Source of the DNA: Culex pipiens pallens
Lineage: Eukaryota; Arthropoda; Insecta; Diptera; Culicidae
NCBI RefSeq assembly: GCF_016801865.2
Contig: NC_068938.1
Coordinates: 117,777,810-117,841,809 of the forward strand
Direction of reading: 5' to 3'
Length of the DNA stretch: 64,000 bases
The position numbers and the translations under genes are program-made. Of this stretch, positions 54,018 through 64,000 are shown one piece after another (the first letter of the stretch is position 1; each line of letters opens with the position of its first letter). Under the pieces are notes generated by a model. It saw only the letters and a list, made by a program, of their open reading frames with translations. It was not told the DNA's origin and made no database searches.

Positions 54018-57000
54018 TCACGCTTTCAAATCCGCCGCTGAGAAGACTCCCAGTGAGCGACCATTCATGTCGGACACTTCGTAGGAACTCGTTCCCTTCT
54101 TCGCGACGATGATGCACGGGACGTACGTAGGCCCAAGCTTGGCATTAAAGGACTTGTTCGCCGCCGACTGCTGGAAGGATCTCTTAAAGACGCGCTGTCC
54201 AACATCGAACACCGGTGAGTACCTTTTGTGCCTCAGATCATACTGCCTTTTCGTACTCTCGTGCGCCTTCTGCAGGTTCTCTTTGACCAGCTCGTAGGTC
54301 TTCTTGCTCACTCCATGCATGCGTTCCATACGCTCTTGCTCGGTGAGTTCCTCATCGTCCTCGAGCTGATGGTCCATTCCTCGGGTCACTGCTTCGTGCC
54401 CGAACACTACTCTGTGTGGCGTAAACTTCGTTGTTGCGTGGACCGTGTTGTTCAGGATGAACTCAATCTCTGAGATTTTAGTATCCCACAGCCGTTGATC
54501 TTGCCGGACGTACGTGCGGATCATCGCGTTGATCGTACGGTTCAAGCGCTCGGTGGGATTTGCTTGGCTCCTGTGACGAGCGTTTGCCCAATGCTGGATT
54601 CCATACCGTTTCAACAGGTCCTGGAACTCCTTCGACAGGAACGTAGTTGCGTTGTCGGTGATGATGTACTGGGGCACAGACAACTTTCGCAGCCACTGCT
54701 CTTCCAGAATGCTACACAGACTAGCAGACGAAATCTTCCGGACCGGAGCAAGAAGGCAATACTTAGAAAAGACGTCTAAGACGACCAATAAGTGTGCGTT
54801 CCCTTTCTTGCTACGCGGAAGCGACTGTATGTAGTCCATGCAGACAATCTGGAATGGCCTAACCGCTACTCGTTGTTGTCCCATCATCGGCTCAGTAGAC
54901 ACGGTCGAATGTTTCGTCTCCTTACAGGTGTCGCACCTGTTGATGTACTTCTTCAAGTCTGCGCTCATTCGAGGCCAGTAGAACCTCCTCTTGAGCTTCT
55001 CAATGCACTTTTCGAATCCTATGTGCAAGCAGCCGTCGTGTTCTTGCCGCATGACTTGCTCTCGTGCTGATTCTGGTACACACTCCTTCCATTCAAATCT
55101 GTAGTCCAGCACGTCGGACTTGGACGACACAAACTTGAACAGCTTCCCGTTCTCGATGCGGAAGTCCAGATACTTCTCCGGATCATCCTCAACAGCATTG
55201 TACAGATTCCGGTACCAGTTGTCGTCATCGCCCACGTCGAGCGTCTCAATCGACCGCGACAGCGCGTCGGGTACGATGTTCTCCTTTCCCTTTCTGTGCT
55301 TCACCTCCATGTCGTACTGCTGGAAGGTTATGCTCCAACGACTCAGACGCGACGACGACCTCCACTTTGCTCGCATAATGAACGTGAGCGCGGATGAATC
55401 GGTCACCAGCGTGAAATGAGTGCCCTCAATATAGCAGCGAAACTTCTCGATGCAACGGAGAGCAGCTAAACCCTCTTTCTCCGCAGCATGGTAGTTCAAC
55501 TCAGCACCCTTCAGCTTCTCTGAGTGATACGTGATCACCCTCTCCACACCATCGTGAACCTGTGTCAGAACTCCGGCTATCGCGGTGTCGCTTGCGTCCG
55601 TTTGGACACAGAACGGTAGCTTAAAGTCGGGATTGGCCATCACTGGAGCTGAAATCAGCCTCTCCTTGATGGCCCGAAAAGCTAAGTCTGCTGCTTTGGA
55701 CCACACCACTCGCTTCGGCTTGTTCTTTAGCAAGTCCGTGAGCGGCGCAGTAAGTTCGCTGAACTTATCGATGAACCTACGGTAGTAGTTGACCATACCG
55801 AGGAATCGTCTCAGCGATTTGACCGAGTTTGGGGCCTCATATCCTAAGATAGCTTGGACTCTATCTGGATTAGGCCGCATTCCTTCTCGCGACAGGATGT
55901 AACCGAGATACGGCAATTCGTAGCAACAGAACTTGGACTTTTCGAGGTTGATGCGCAAATTCGCGTTTTTCAACCGCTCCGCAAGTTCTGTCAGTTTCGC
56001 AATGTGGTCGTCAAACGTGTGACTGGCCACCACAATGTCATCTAAATAGACAAAAATGGACGGCTCAAGTGCCCCGAATCCTAAGACTTTGTCCATGAGC
56101 TTGCTTAAGGTTGCCGGGCTGTTGATCAGTCCAAACGGAAGTCGCTTGAACTGGAATAATCCCATTCCGGGAATGGAGAAAGCGGTGTACTTCCTGCACT
56201 CCTCACTCAACGGCACCTGCAAGAACGCCTGGCTCAAGTCTATGGTGGACAGGTACTTGAACGGCCCCAGATGACTCAATATTCTGTTCTGATGGGGCAG
56301 AGGGTACGCATCCCTCTTGGTGCGCTCGTTTAGCTTACGAGCATCGAGACACAGCCTGATCTCCTCGCTGTCTCTCTTCTTGACCGGAACGACCGGCAAC
56401 GCCCAATCCGACTCCGACGGTTCGATGATTCCGTCCCGGAGCATCTTTTCCACAGCTATATGAATCTTCTTCTGTATTTCTGGGCTCCACGGATACGGAT
56501 TCTTCCGGACCGGTTCGGACTGTACGAACTCCTCCTTCAGCTCGATTTTGTGTTCCAGCAGGTCCGTCTTTCCGACGACTCCTTCGCTGGCAACGAGAAA
56601 CATCTTCTGTACATCTTCCAACTGTTTTTTCTGCTCTTCTTCTAATTCTTCTTCTGCGTCTTCTAGATCTTCATCGACCTGCTCATCAACCACCTCGACG
56701 GATTCCATCGTTGGCCTGATGCCGAACTTCTGCCAGAAGTCGTAGCCGAGGATGCACTTCCTGTTCAGCTTCGGCGCGATCATCACGGACAGAATCTTCG
56801 TAACACCATTGAACGTAATCGGTATGTCACTACACCCAATCACCTCTAAACTCTCACCTCCGGCTGTCTTCAAATCAATATTCGTGGGTTTCAACTTTAA
56901 ATTCAACAACTTCACTAACTTTCTTCCACCAACACCTAAAACTGTGCGCTGTGCACCACTATCAAGAAGTCCAACAACCGATATTCCCAACATTTCCACT

Positions 57001-57320
57001 CTTGCAAACGGCCTACGATCGCCGTTGCTCACTGTAACAAGCATCGTTGCCACTTCAGCATCTTCTTCTTTCTTTTCTCCATCAACCCTCGAATATCCTA
57101 GCTGTTGGAGTGCTTCCGACGCTTCGGTATCTTCGTGAGGTCTTCTGGAGCTTCCCGTGAGACTGACTCGCCTCACTGAGCAGTCTTTTGCATGTTTTTT
57201 GCTTCGCAGTACGGGCAATCTTTCGTAGAAAAACCCGGAAAACCACACCGCACGCAGAACACGCTCCTCTCCTGCCGGCATTCCTCGTGGCCATGACCTG
57301 CAACGTGACAATTGTAGCAA
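54018..57320 (-). CDS. pol: Ty3/gypsy Pol polyprotein (PR-RT-RNase H-IN)
   Basis: Uninterrupted 1,100-codon frame, entered by -1 frameshifting from gag near 57194. The ATG-led stretch before that is untranslated shadow. Order of domains: aspartic protease with DSG at 120-122; reverse transcriptase (~270-470) with LPFGL and catalytic YLDD at 425-428; RNase H with QTDASD at ~573; and integrase. Integrase has an HHCC zinc site (H761, H766, C796, C799) and the DD35E triad D829, D889, E924. Protease-RT-RH-IN order defines Ty3/gypsy (Metaviridae) rather than Ty1/copia. All catalytic residues visible are present, so the protein could be functional. No chromodomain is recognised. Pol converts the RNA to DNA and integrates it. 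Confidence 0.95.
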   Translation of the reverse strand: MLQLSRCRSWPRGMPAGEERVLRAVWFSGFFYERLPVLRSKKHAKDCSVRRVSLTGSSRRPHEDTEASEALQQLGYSRVDGEKKEEDAEVATMLVTVSNGDRRPFARVEMLGISVVGLLDSGAQRTVLGVGGRKLVKLLNLKLKPTNIDLKTAGGESLEVIGCSDIPITFNGVTKILSVMIAPKLNRKCILGYDFWQKFGIRPTMESVEVVDEQVDEDLEDAEEELEEEQKKQLEDVQKMFLVASEGVVGKTDLLEHKIELKEEFVQSEPVRKNPYPWSPEIQKKIHIAVEKMLRDGIIEPSESDWALPVVPVKKRDSEEIRLCLDARKLNERTKRDAYPLPHQNRILSHLGPFKYLSTIDLSQAFLQVPLSEECRKYTAFSIPGMGLFQFKRLPFGLINSPATLSKLMDKVLGFGALEPSIFVYLDDIVVASHTFDDHIAKLTELAERLKNANLRINLEKSKFCCYELPYLGYILSREGMRPNPDRVQAILGYEAPNSVKSLRRFLGMVNYYRRFIDKFSELTAPLTDLLKNKPKRVVWSKAADLAFRAIKERLISAPVMANPDFKLPFCVQTDASDTAIAGVLTQVHDGVERVITYHSEKLKGAELNYHAAEKEGLAALRCIEKFRCYIEGTHFTLVTDSSALTFIMRAKWRSSSRLSRWSITFQQYDMEVKHRKGKENIVPDALSRSIETLDVGDDDNWYRNLYNAVEDDPEKYLDFRIENGKLFKFVSSKSDVLDYRFEWKECVPESAREQVMRQEHDGCLHIGFEKCIEKLKRRFYWPRMSADLKKYINRCDTCKETKHSTVSTEPMMGQQRVAVRPFQIVCMDYIQSLPRSKKGNAHLLVVLDVFSKYCLLAPVRKISSASLCSILEEQWLRKLSVPQYIITDNATTFLSKEFQDLLKRYGIQHWANARHRSQANPTERLNRTINAMIRTYVRQDQRLWDTKISEIEFILNNTVHATTKFTPHRVVFGHEAVTRGMDHQLEDDEELTEQERMERMHGVSKKTYELVKENLQKAHESTKRQYDLRHKRYSPVFDVGQRVFKRSFQQSAANKSFNAKLGPTYVPCIIVAKKGTSSYEVSDMNGRSLGVFSAADLKA

Positions 57321-59308
57321 ATATCCCGTTTGACCGGAATATACGCCTTCACGATCCGCTGTAAGGCACTGGTTCCACTCGAACCTGCAGCAGTGTTGTT
57401 CTCGCGATTCTGGGTGTTCGGTTTCGGTTGAGACCTCTCGTCAACCCTTGGTTTGTTCTCCTTCTGATTTCCGTTGCTCTGCTGTCTCTGCTGTTCTGGC
57501 TTCCACGAGCTTTTCTGATTGTAGTTTCCGTTGCTGTTGTTCTTGTTGTAGTACGGACGGTTTTGTTGGTTCTGACCTTGCTGTTGGTAACCACCCTGCG
57601 ATCGGTTTCCACCCTGGAAACGATTCGAGTTCTGGTACCTATTTCCGGTGTTCTGGTACGACGACCGCTGTGTTTGCACCTCCTCCACGTGCGCTGATCG
57701 CGGCGTGTACCTTTCTCCCTTCTGATACAGCTTCCAATTGACAGAGTCGAATCGCTTACCGAATTCCTTCATCGATGGAATCGTCTTGATTTCTGCGGCT
57801 AGCATCGCTATTTGGCAGTCCTCGCGAGTATTGCGGAAGAGAACGTCAAACTTCCGTTTCTCATCCCACGGATTCGTCATACAGCGGAAGATCCGGACCA
57901 TGTCCAAGTAATAGTCCTGGAACTTCTCCCTGGACATTTGCTTGCGATTGTTGGCCTGCCGCTCATAGACGTAATCGATGTCGATCGGTAAGAATTCGCT
58001 CTTCAATTCCTCCACCAACTTCTTCCATGAACCCAGTTCATTATTCCCGTTCACTTCCATGAACCAAGAACGTGCTTTCCTCGTGAACAAATGATGCGCA
58101 CACTGGAACAACTCGGACTCAGAAATGTTCTCTGAACGAGCGTTGAACTCCACCTCCTTCAAAAACTCGTTCAGTTTCCTCCCGTTGTCCATCCCGTCAT
58201 AACGAACCGTCCACTTATGCACCGGTAAACTCCTACCAAATCCGGTTTTCTTTTCTTTCGGTTCATCCTTGCCGGAATGAACTTCCTCTGGTTTGTTATG
58301 TTCATTCTCTGAGTTACCGAAGCTCCCCAATGAACTATTTCGTTGGTTAAGCCACGCGAGAAAATCCCCTGGATTCTGCTGGCTTTTCCCCTCGTTCTTT
58401 TTGTCCTTGTTCGCGTCTCCTCCAACCTGTGTACTGTTGGCTGGCTTGATCTGTACTTCCGGTTTTTCTTTCTCCACCTCTTTCTCAACCTGTTTCGCTT
58501 CGAGAACCTTAATGTGTTCCAACAACTTGTTGACCACGTTAAGTATTTCCACTTTTTGTTCTTTCCACTGTTCAAATTCAGCTCTTTCCACGTCACCAGG
58601 TTTTCCAACACCATTTCCACTACCAACTCCACTACCAACTCCACTACCATTTCCTTTACCATTTCCACTAACAGATCCAGTTTCACCAACAATTCCTTCA
58701 ATTTCCTCTCCATTATTCTCTTCGGTACTTTTCCAAGATTCATTATCTTCTTCCACAACTTTTCCATTTCCTTTTTCCGCATCCTGCTTCTTCATTATTT
58801 CCGTTAGACTCTGGTTAATGAGTGCTAACTCTGCTTCACGTACTTCGGGCAAATGTGACGAAATGGAAAAGAAAGTATTTAGCAGCTTCATACACGCTCG
58901 AGCTGTTTCTGCTAATGAATTCAGTTCATCATCCTTGGTGGTGTATGTTCTCAAACGTTCCAAGCGGAAAACGCAATGCAGAATCCTAGTCTTGAACGAC
59001 TGTTCTGGTGCTTGCTTGGATTTCCGGTTTTCCAAGTGGGACTTAATCTCACTCACTTTCAACTCACACGCTTCCAATTCATCCAACACTGAACCATTCA
59101 TTAACTCATACTCAACATGTTTCAATTCTCTCTCTTCTTTTAGGCGATTACGCAACGCACGTTCGGCTCCGCTGCGCGATGAATCAAATGGGATGTCGCG
59201 GATCTTCAGCTCATGTTCGAGTTCATCAACGGTCAAATGACCCGTATTCATTCCTCGATACAGTGACAACAAATGAGCCATATCCATCTTGAGTGCAAGG
59301 AAAATCAA
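57173..59308 (-). CDS. gag: Ty3/gypsy Gag
   Basis: Open 711-codon frame; ATG at 59308, with further in-frame Met at MDMAH a few codons on. The N-terminal third is charged and helical (coiled-coil-like). A Gly/Asn/Ser-rich linker (~215-235) and Lys/Glu-rich stretches come next. The capsid-like region (~365-560) includes WTVRYDGM and SWFMEVNGN. A Gln/Asn/Arg-rich RNA-binding tail precedes the zinc knuckles. The first knuckle, CX2CX4HX4C at 664-677, is canonical. The second, at 685-698, has Phe in place of His (C-C-F-C). Gag would assemble the particle and package RNA. It overlaps pol by 148 bp in the -1 register. Confidence 0.9.
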   Translation of the reverse strand: MIFLALKMDMAHLLSLYRGMNTGHLTVDELEHELKIRDIPFDSSRSGAERALRNRLKEERELKHVEYELMNGSVLDELEACELKVSEIKSHLENRKSKQAPEQSFKTRILHCVFRLERLRTYTTKDDELNSLAETARACMKLLNTFFSISSHLPEVREAELALINQSLTEIMKKQDAEKGNGKVVEEDNESWKSTEENNGEEIEGIVGETGSVSGNGKGNGSGVGSGVGSGNGVGKPGDVERAEFEQWKEQKVEILNVVNKLLEHIKVLEAKQVEKEVEKEKPEVQIKPANSTQVGGDANKDKKNEGKSQQNPGDFLAWLNQRNSSLGSFGNSENEHNKPEEVHSGKDEPKEKKTGFGRSLPVHKWTVRYDGMDNGRKLNEFLKEVEFNARSENISESELFQCAHHLFTRKARSWFMEVNGNNELGSWKKLVEELKSEFLPIDIDYVYERQANNRKQMSREKFQDYYLDMVRIFRCMTNPWDEKRKFDVLFRNTREDCQIAMLAAEIKTIPSMKEFGKRFDSVNWKLYQKGERYTPRSAHVEEVQTQRSSYQNTGNRYQNSNRFQGGNRSQGGYQQQGQNQQNRPYYNKNNSNGNYNQKSSWKPEQQRQQSNGNQKENKPRVDERSQPKPNTQNRENNTAAGSSGTSALQRIVKAYIPVKRDICYNCHVAGHGHEECRQERSVFCVRCGFPGFSTKDCPYCEAKNMQKTAQ
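57194..57200 (-). promoter_or_regulatory. -1 frameshift slip site A-AAA-AAC
   Basis: In the gag frame the codons GCA AAA AAC contain the canonical heptamer A-AAA-AAC, eight codons before the gag stop. Pol is open in exactly the -1 frame across it. A stimulatory RNA structure downstream was not modelled. Confidence 0.8.
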
Positions 59309-59913
59309 AGATCTTGTAATTAAAAAGAAAATTCATTTAAAAAAAAAACTAGAAATGAGCAATCACAACTACAAATTTAAAAAATACATAAATTGATTCG
59401 CTAACTGAGATAATTTGATAACCTAGTGGATGAAACTGTTCATTGATGAACACCAACGGATCAACAATGAATTGAAAAAAACCTAGAATTGAATTACGCT
59501 CTTGAATGAATGAGCAAATAGCGAATAATTGTAAAAAACCTAGTGTAAGTCGAAACTTTTGTAATCGTACTTTTGTACGGGGAATAAATAACTTATTTTG
59601 CCTGGTGTTTTCACTCAACTAGTCCGAAGGAAACGACACTCCACCGATACGAATTCTATTCCGGAATTCAAACAAAATTTTACGAAATCTCCAACCAATT
59701 ACTTTGCCAATGTCTGGTGGTCGTTCATCCTAGCGTAGACTTCCAAAACCCCTCCTCGGAACTCAAAAATTCAAATATTAGCGTCACTTCTGTTTGTATT
59801 TTGACGATTAGACAACTTTTGCACCTGAATAATGGGCGTTTTCCCAGAGAAGTGGGCAAATCGTCTAAAGTCCTCAAGTGAACCCAAACACGAAACAGTT
59901 AAACTAATTTCTA
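59309..59913 (-). other. Gypsy leader
   Basis: ~600 bp between primer-binding site and gag ATG, with no frame of interest. The packaging signal presumably lies here. Confidence 0.6.
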
Positions 59914-59924
59914 GTTGGGCGCCA
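59914..59924 (-). other. Primer-binding site, tRNA-Lys type
   Basis: On the minus strand TGGCGCCCAAC begins 2 nt after the LTR end. Its 11 nt fit the 3' end of tRNA-Lys (as used by Drosophila gypsy). Pairing beyond this is lost. Confidence 0.7.
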
Positions 59925-59926
59925 AG

Positions 59927-61238
59927 TGTAACTAATGGTGGGCTACCCCAGCATCAGTGAGACCCCCCTCTTTGCCTCAGGGTCGGCATGTTAATCCGGA
60001 ATCGGAAAGGGAAACACTCGATTGGACCAACGGACAAAACAAACCCACTTTATTCCGGAAACTCGTGTTTTATTCAGCAGACTCAAGCTGCGCGTTCTTC
60101 GTTCCTCGATCCCCCACTTCCTTACTATCTAATCCTACCTCACACGTCCTTCTTCCTTCTTCTTCGGGCCCTTTCCGGAACTGCTGCTTCCGCTTTCTCT
60201 CCACTCTCAGCTCGCGTTCCTGGAACAACGGCTACACGCCTCCACCGACCTCCGGGACTCGGTCAACCGGGGCGGGACACGTCTTCCTCTCACGTTCAGC
60301 GACCACTATGGGCGGTCAGATACTGTTCTCGTACTCGACCCTCTTCTGCGCCACCTGCCTCGACGTTCCCGAGTGTGTTGACGGACTCTGGGACTACGGC
60401 GGACGAATCCACCGGTCTGCCTGGTTTCCGGCGTCGGTTGGTGTAACGGCTGGCGAGGCTGGCGTCTTATCTCGCGACGGTTGGTCCACAGACCAAAATG
60501 GCGGCGTCGCGAGGGCGGTTCCCACACCGGAACGGTGTCGCGGGCGATCCTCGTGCGTGAGCGATCGTGCTCGGCGGTACGATGTACCGCGCGGGGAATA
60601 CCGCGGGTGTCGGGTGGCTTACGGCGGACGAATGCGTCTGTGCCGGCCTGTACGCGAAGCGTACGAACACCGAGGGGTTCTGTAGGCACAATGGGGACGG
60701 AAATTAGCGATGGCGGAGGGAGGTTGGACGGCGATAGATCGGGGAAGCAACGGTATTTACCTGGATGTCCACAAATCAACGCAGGCTCCTCCTGCTTGCG
60801 TCCGGATCTCCAGATCGTCGGACGGCTTTTCTCCGGGATGGCGTCTACCGGATCTTCCACTTCACTTATAAAATTTCACTACTTCGTGACGGTGATTTTC
60901 ACGGATATCGACCGTCCTCTTCAAGATACCAGGCAAAGTGACCGTTGCAATGGCGGGGTTTTCCCAGCGATCCTCAACCTCCCCCTTCTGGACTCCTTCG
61001 TCCCATCGTCCCATCGTCTTGGTCATCGCCGCTACCCAAGGCGGGCGTTTGCGATGATCTCGTGCGCTCCTGGCGGTGACTAGCGCAACTAGCGGTGCAG
61101 CTTTGGTAGCGTCCGTAGGGGCTGGACAGCTACGCTAGTAGGTCGTTCTGCCCGCAAGCCTGCTCAAGTGCTCCCTCCGTAACTTGCCGCGGAACAAACG
61201 ATCGCACTAATCTTGGGATGCAAATACCATAGGTTACA
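59927..61238 (-). mobile_element. Gypsy 5' LTR, complete (1,312 bp)
   Basis: In element sense it runs from TGTAACCTATGG at 61238 to ATTAGTTACA at 59927, with matching TGTAAC...GTTACA termini. It is next to the primer-binding site. The first ~1.0 kb matches the 3' LTR almost exactly, which indicates a recent insertion. Confidence 0.9.
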
Positions 61239-61410
61239 CATTTAATACCAGCAAATAATGCTTCAAAACATTAAATCAGCACTTTTCTCTTGAGAAATAT
61301 TTCAAGTGGCGCACAGTGATGCCTATTTAATGCCTCACCGAAAGCTCGAACAAAAAAACTGCTTTATCGACGTCATCGCTGGGGGAAAAAAAAGAACAGC
61401 TGCTCCACAC
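61239..61410. other. Inner part of the right TIR arm without a left counterpart
   Basis: 172 bp between the LTR and the paired portion of the right arm. Its left mirror is absent, consistent with the deletion at the 3' LTR junction. Confidence 0.55.
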
Positions 61411-62000
61411 ACTTGGTGGTGGGCCTCCTTTGTTTTTTTTTTTCTCCTGTTGCGTGTCATGTGTGAGTGTGACACTTTGATCTTATTCTTGCATTTTTCT
61501 CGTCGATCTCAAGGATGCGCGCCAGCCAACTGATGTATTCTGAAATGAGTGTTTGTTTTGAAAGTTTTAATCGATGTGGTTGATGCATCGAACATTAAGG
61601 AAGGTTTTCTTTATGCTGTTTCGAGTTTCTGGTTCATGAGAAAAACCCGTTGTCATTTCGTTGGACGGAAATTATTTACGAGTCACACAGCAAATTGCGG
61701 CCAGCCAGTAAGTGCAGTGCAATCAATTACGGAAAGCTTGAGGTTATTAGGGACAAGTACTGGCTAACGGCTAACGGGAACTGTTTTTTCGGAGGAGTGC
61801 TTGGTCCACGGTTGGCAAAATTTCACAAAGTGTATCAGACTTCCGGAAAGCAGCTTATTGCATGTAAGAAAAGTAACTAAATTTACCAGAGAACTTTTGA
61901 TATTGTCCTTTGTCCATTGGACATATGTTTTGAAAAATTTGGCTTAATTACAGGCTGCAGTTTTCCACAAAAAAAAAAACAAAAAAACACTTCAATCGGC

Positions 62001-62073
62001 GGGAATTGAACCCAGTTCACGCAAAATTATAACATATGCACACTGGGGGAACTGCGCCTTAGCCCGCACGCTT
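62001..62073 (-). repeat. tRNA-like boxes in the right arm
   Basis: Mirror copy of 50727-50800: B box GGGTTCAATTCCC (read on minus) and the class II A-box-like sequence. A few substitutions distinguish it (for example CACTGGGGGAACT for CACTGAGGGAATT). Confidence 0.5.
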
Positions 62074-62343
62074 ATTAGAACGGTATGACGGGAGAAGGAT
62101 CAAAGTCAATAAGACATGTCTGGCTGAAATGTTTCCCGTATCGATGGGTTACTTTGTTGATAAACATCAAATGCTTTGAAGCACATTTTCAAGGTCGTAA
62201 ATGGTGATTTAATGCCAGTTGTAATGATGCAAAGTTTTGGTACTTTGAGGCATTCGCAAAGCTTATTTACTACTTCAAAACATTCGAGTGCTGATTTAGT
62301 ACTGAATTAATACTTCAATTTAGTGCTTGTGGTTACTTGGGTA

Positions 62344-64000
62344 GGTTCTCTACTTCAAAACGGTCCATATGACTCGCGAACAGTTTTTGTTTAATCAAAT
62401 GCTCTCGTGTCGATATTGCCAGTTTGTAAAAATAGTGTTTAACCCTCTAACGCCCATGGTTGCACCAGAGCACCACTAATGTTTCACTTCAAATCGAAAT
62501 TTCTCGAAAACTAATGAATGAAATGATCTCATTCTTCCTGCACAGTGTTATTTAAGATGTTTACTGCCTCAAATTCAAATTCCATCCAATTTGGTCAATT
62601 ATGTAGAAAATGGCAAGGAAACCCGTAAAAAATATCGATTTTGCTGTGGGTGGGAAGGGGTTAATTATTTTTTCCAAAAATACATCATTTTTGTTTACGT
62701 TTTTGGCTTGTAAAAAAAGCTGGTACTTCATCAATGTGGATGAAATTCGGTCAGAAGTTAATTAATATGTTCCCTAAACATGTGCAAAAAGAAACAGTTG
62801 AAAAAATAATATCAAATCTCAGAGAAATTCGATCTCAAAGTCTTAGTACTCTGGTGCTAGATGTTCCTCGTCTTGCACTGGGACGGGACGGCTGGATAGA
62901 GTCTTCTTTTTGAGTGTTTACGTTTGTATTCTTCTTCTGTTTTTTGCAAGAAAATTTATGTTCGAATACAAATATCTAGCAATCTGTGATTCAGATAGCT
63001 TGACAATCCAAATTTTCTTGATGATTTTTTTCAACTCAGTGCTCAAGCATGCGGATGACTTTTTCTTTGGTTGAAATGTTGTTTAGTTTTTCCTCGCAGA
63101 TTTTTTTTTATTTGGCTGTTAAAATTTGCGGTTGGACGTGGGTGGAGAATCCTGAGTTTATGTTCCATCGTTTTACGGTGGATCCGTTCATAAGAAGCTG
63201 CCGGATACAAATCACTAGAAATGGTTGGCAAGTCAAAGATGACTCGAGGTCACGCTCGAGGTAAATGATACGATACGATCACGACGAGTCAAACAATTTT
63301 CACTCGAGTTTTCACTTCTTGAAATTTTAATGGGTTTTTTATATGAAAGATTTTTAATTTTCATTTGGATTTGAAAAATGCAATATGATTTAAATGCGTT
63401 TTCTCACTTTATTCTAAAAAAAAATCCTAAAAAGCCTGCAAGTCATTAAATGGGAGGGGAGAATTTTTCTTAGATCTGCTCCTGACGTTGTCCCGTTCCG
63501 CAAAGAAAGTAAATAAATCATTCCCAGTTCCCTAAAGAGGAGCACACTTGAAGAGTATCAGGGCCGGCATTTACAAAGCGAATTCAACGGCAATTTTTAC
63601 TCAAGTTAACATTCGCACGCCCTAAGGTGTCAGAATCGAAAGAAATGACTGGCAAAAACTCAAATTTGTACCAATTCATTCACTTCAAAGAGCAAAAAGT
63701 TTGTTTTTCAATTTGAAAAAGTGCGAAAAAATAAAATAGGCTAAACTGAGGCCATTATTTTTGTTTGCTTTTTAAATCCAGTTCTACGATGTTGTTTCTT
63801 CACGCGCACACATTAATTTCACGGGAAGCTCAGGTTTAATATTGTTCAATCTAGATGACATTTCTATGTAACGCGCAAAAAAATAACAATAGTTTTAAAT
63901 GGGCAAAAGAATCGTCAGTTCATGAAATGTATTGTTTTTTTTTTTAAATGAAAATGCTGAAAAGACAACATTCGGTGTACGATAGAAATAAATGCCTTTC
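62344..64000. other. Right flank, nothing recognised
   Basis: AT-rich sequence with frames under 75 codons. The first ~30 bp are the right half of the split target repeat. A small CTCGAGGTCACGCTCGAG dyad lies at 63243-63260. Confidence 0.4.

Larger units (their letters stand above)
50460..62341. mobile_element. Long-TIR (~930 bp) element, TA target, host of a Ty3/gypsy insertion
   Basis: CCCAAGTAACCACAAGCACT at 50460 and its reverse complement ending 62341 are flanked by TA (50458-50459 and 62342-62343). The arms 50460-51389 and 61411-62341 are inverted copies with very few differences. Removing the element and one TA rejoins CTCTA with GGTTCTC, matching the unoccupied paralogue at ~5130-5210. 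No transposase frame is visible; arm frames such as the one ending IACKKSN are duplicated on both sides and unrecognised. Total 11.9 kb, of which about 9.85 kb is gypsy. Confidence 0.8.

Overview
The window looks like repeat-dense euchromatin of a dipteran, most probably a Culex-type mosquito. This rests on the mix of elements: an RTE-type LINE, Ty3/gypsy, tRNA-derived SINEs, hAT elements, TA-flanked hairpin elements and 60-nt-class introns. No rRNA, true tRNA or complete intact host gene is seen. Host-like coding sequence is limited to orphan exons, gene fragments and retrocopies. Nearly everything else is nested mobile DNA, and for many elements the boundaries can be read directly from target-site duplications (TSDs).

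Layout, left to right. 1-5.7 kb: terminal-inverted-repeat (TIR) and palindromic elements, one possible host exon (2706-2823, minus) and a perfect 143-bp hairpin. 5.7-11.4 kb: a hAT-type element with GGAGTC-rich ends and an exact 8-bp TSD, itself carrying a hairpin MITE and a TACCAAA-rich element with a ~228-bp tandem array. 11.5-12.3 kb: a GC-rich block with a TATA box. 12.8-15.2 kb: a TA-flanked TIR element holding a DOMON-domain exon and a two-exon gene fragment split by a hAT MITE. 15.2-21.6 kb: an RTE-like LINE with six 29-bp repeats upstream of its ORF, then an intronless NUP50 pseudogene. 21.7-27.1 kb: inverted-repeat debris and unassigned GC-rich sequence. 27.1-31.1 kb: another TA-flanked element with exon-like sequence. 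31.1-32.3 kb: a 1.2-kb palindrome. 32.5-40.3 kb: arrays of 140/141-bp repeats in alternating orientation.

41.6-44.3 kb holds the most unusual pair. The first is a LINE derivative that encodes only ORF1 and has a clean 10-bp TSD. Next to it, in opposite orientation, is what looks like a chimeric retrocopy: a WW-domain mRNA ending in poly(A) is joined to the 3' end of a related ORF1-only element, and one TSD flanks the whole unit. A hAT element (44.3-45.9 kb), a 1.24-kb palindrome (47.5-48.8 kb) and two SINEs follow.

50.5-62.3 kb is a TA-flanked element with ~930-bp TIRs, each arm carrying a tRNA-like box pair. A young Ty3/gypsy element with open gag and pol is nested inside it. Gag and Pol overlap in -1 register at a canonical A-AAA-AAC slip site. 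A related, unoccupied copy of the target sequence lies at ~5.13-5.21 kb and independently supports the outer boundary. The region therefore records several layers of insertion, capture and rearrangement rather than a gene cluster.
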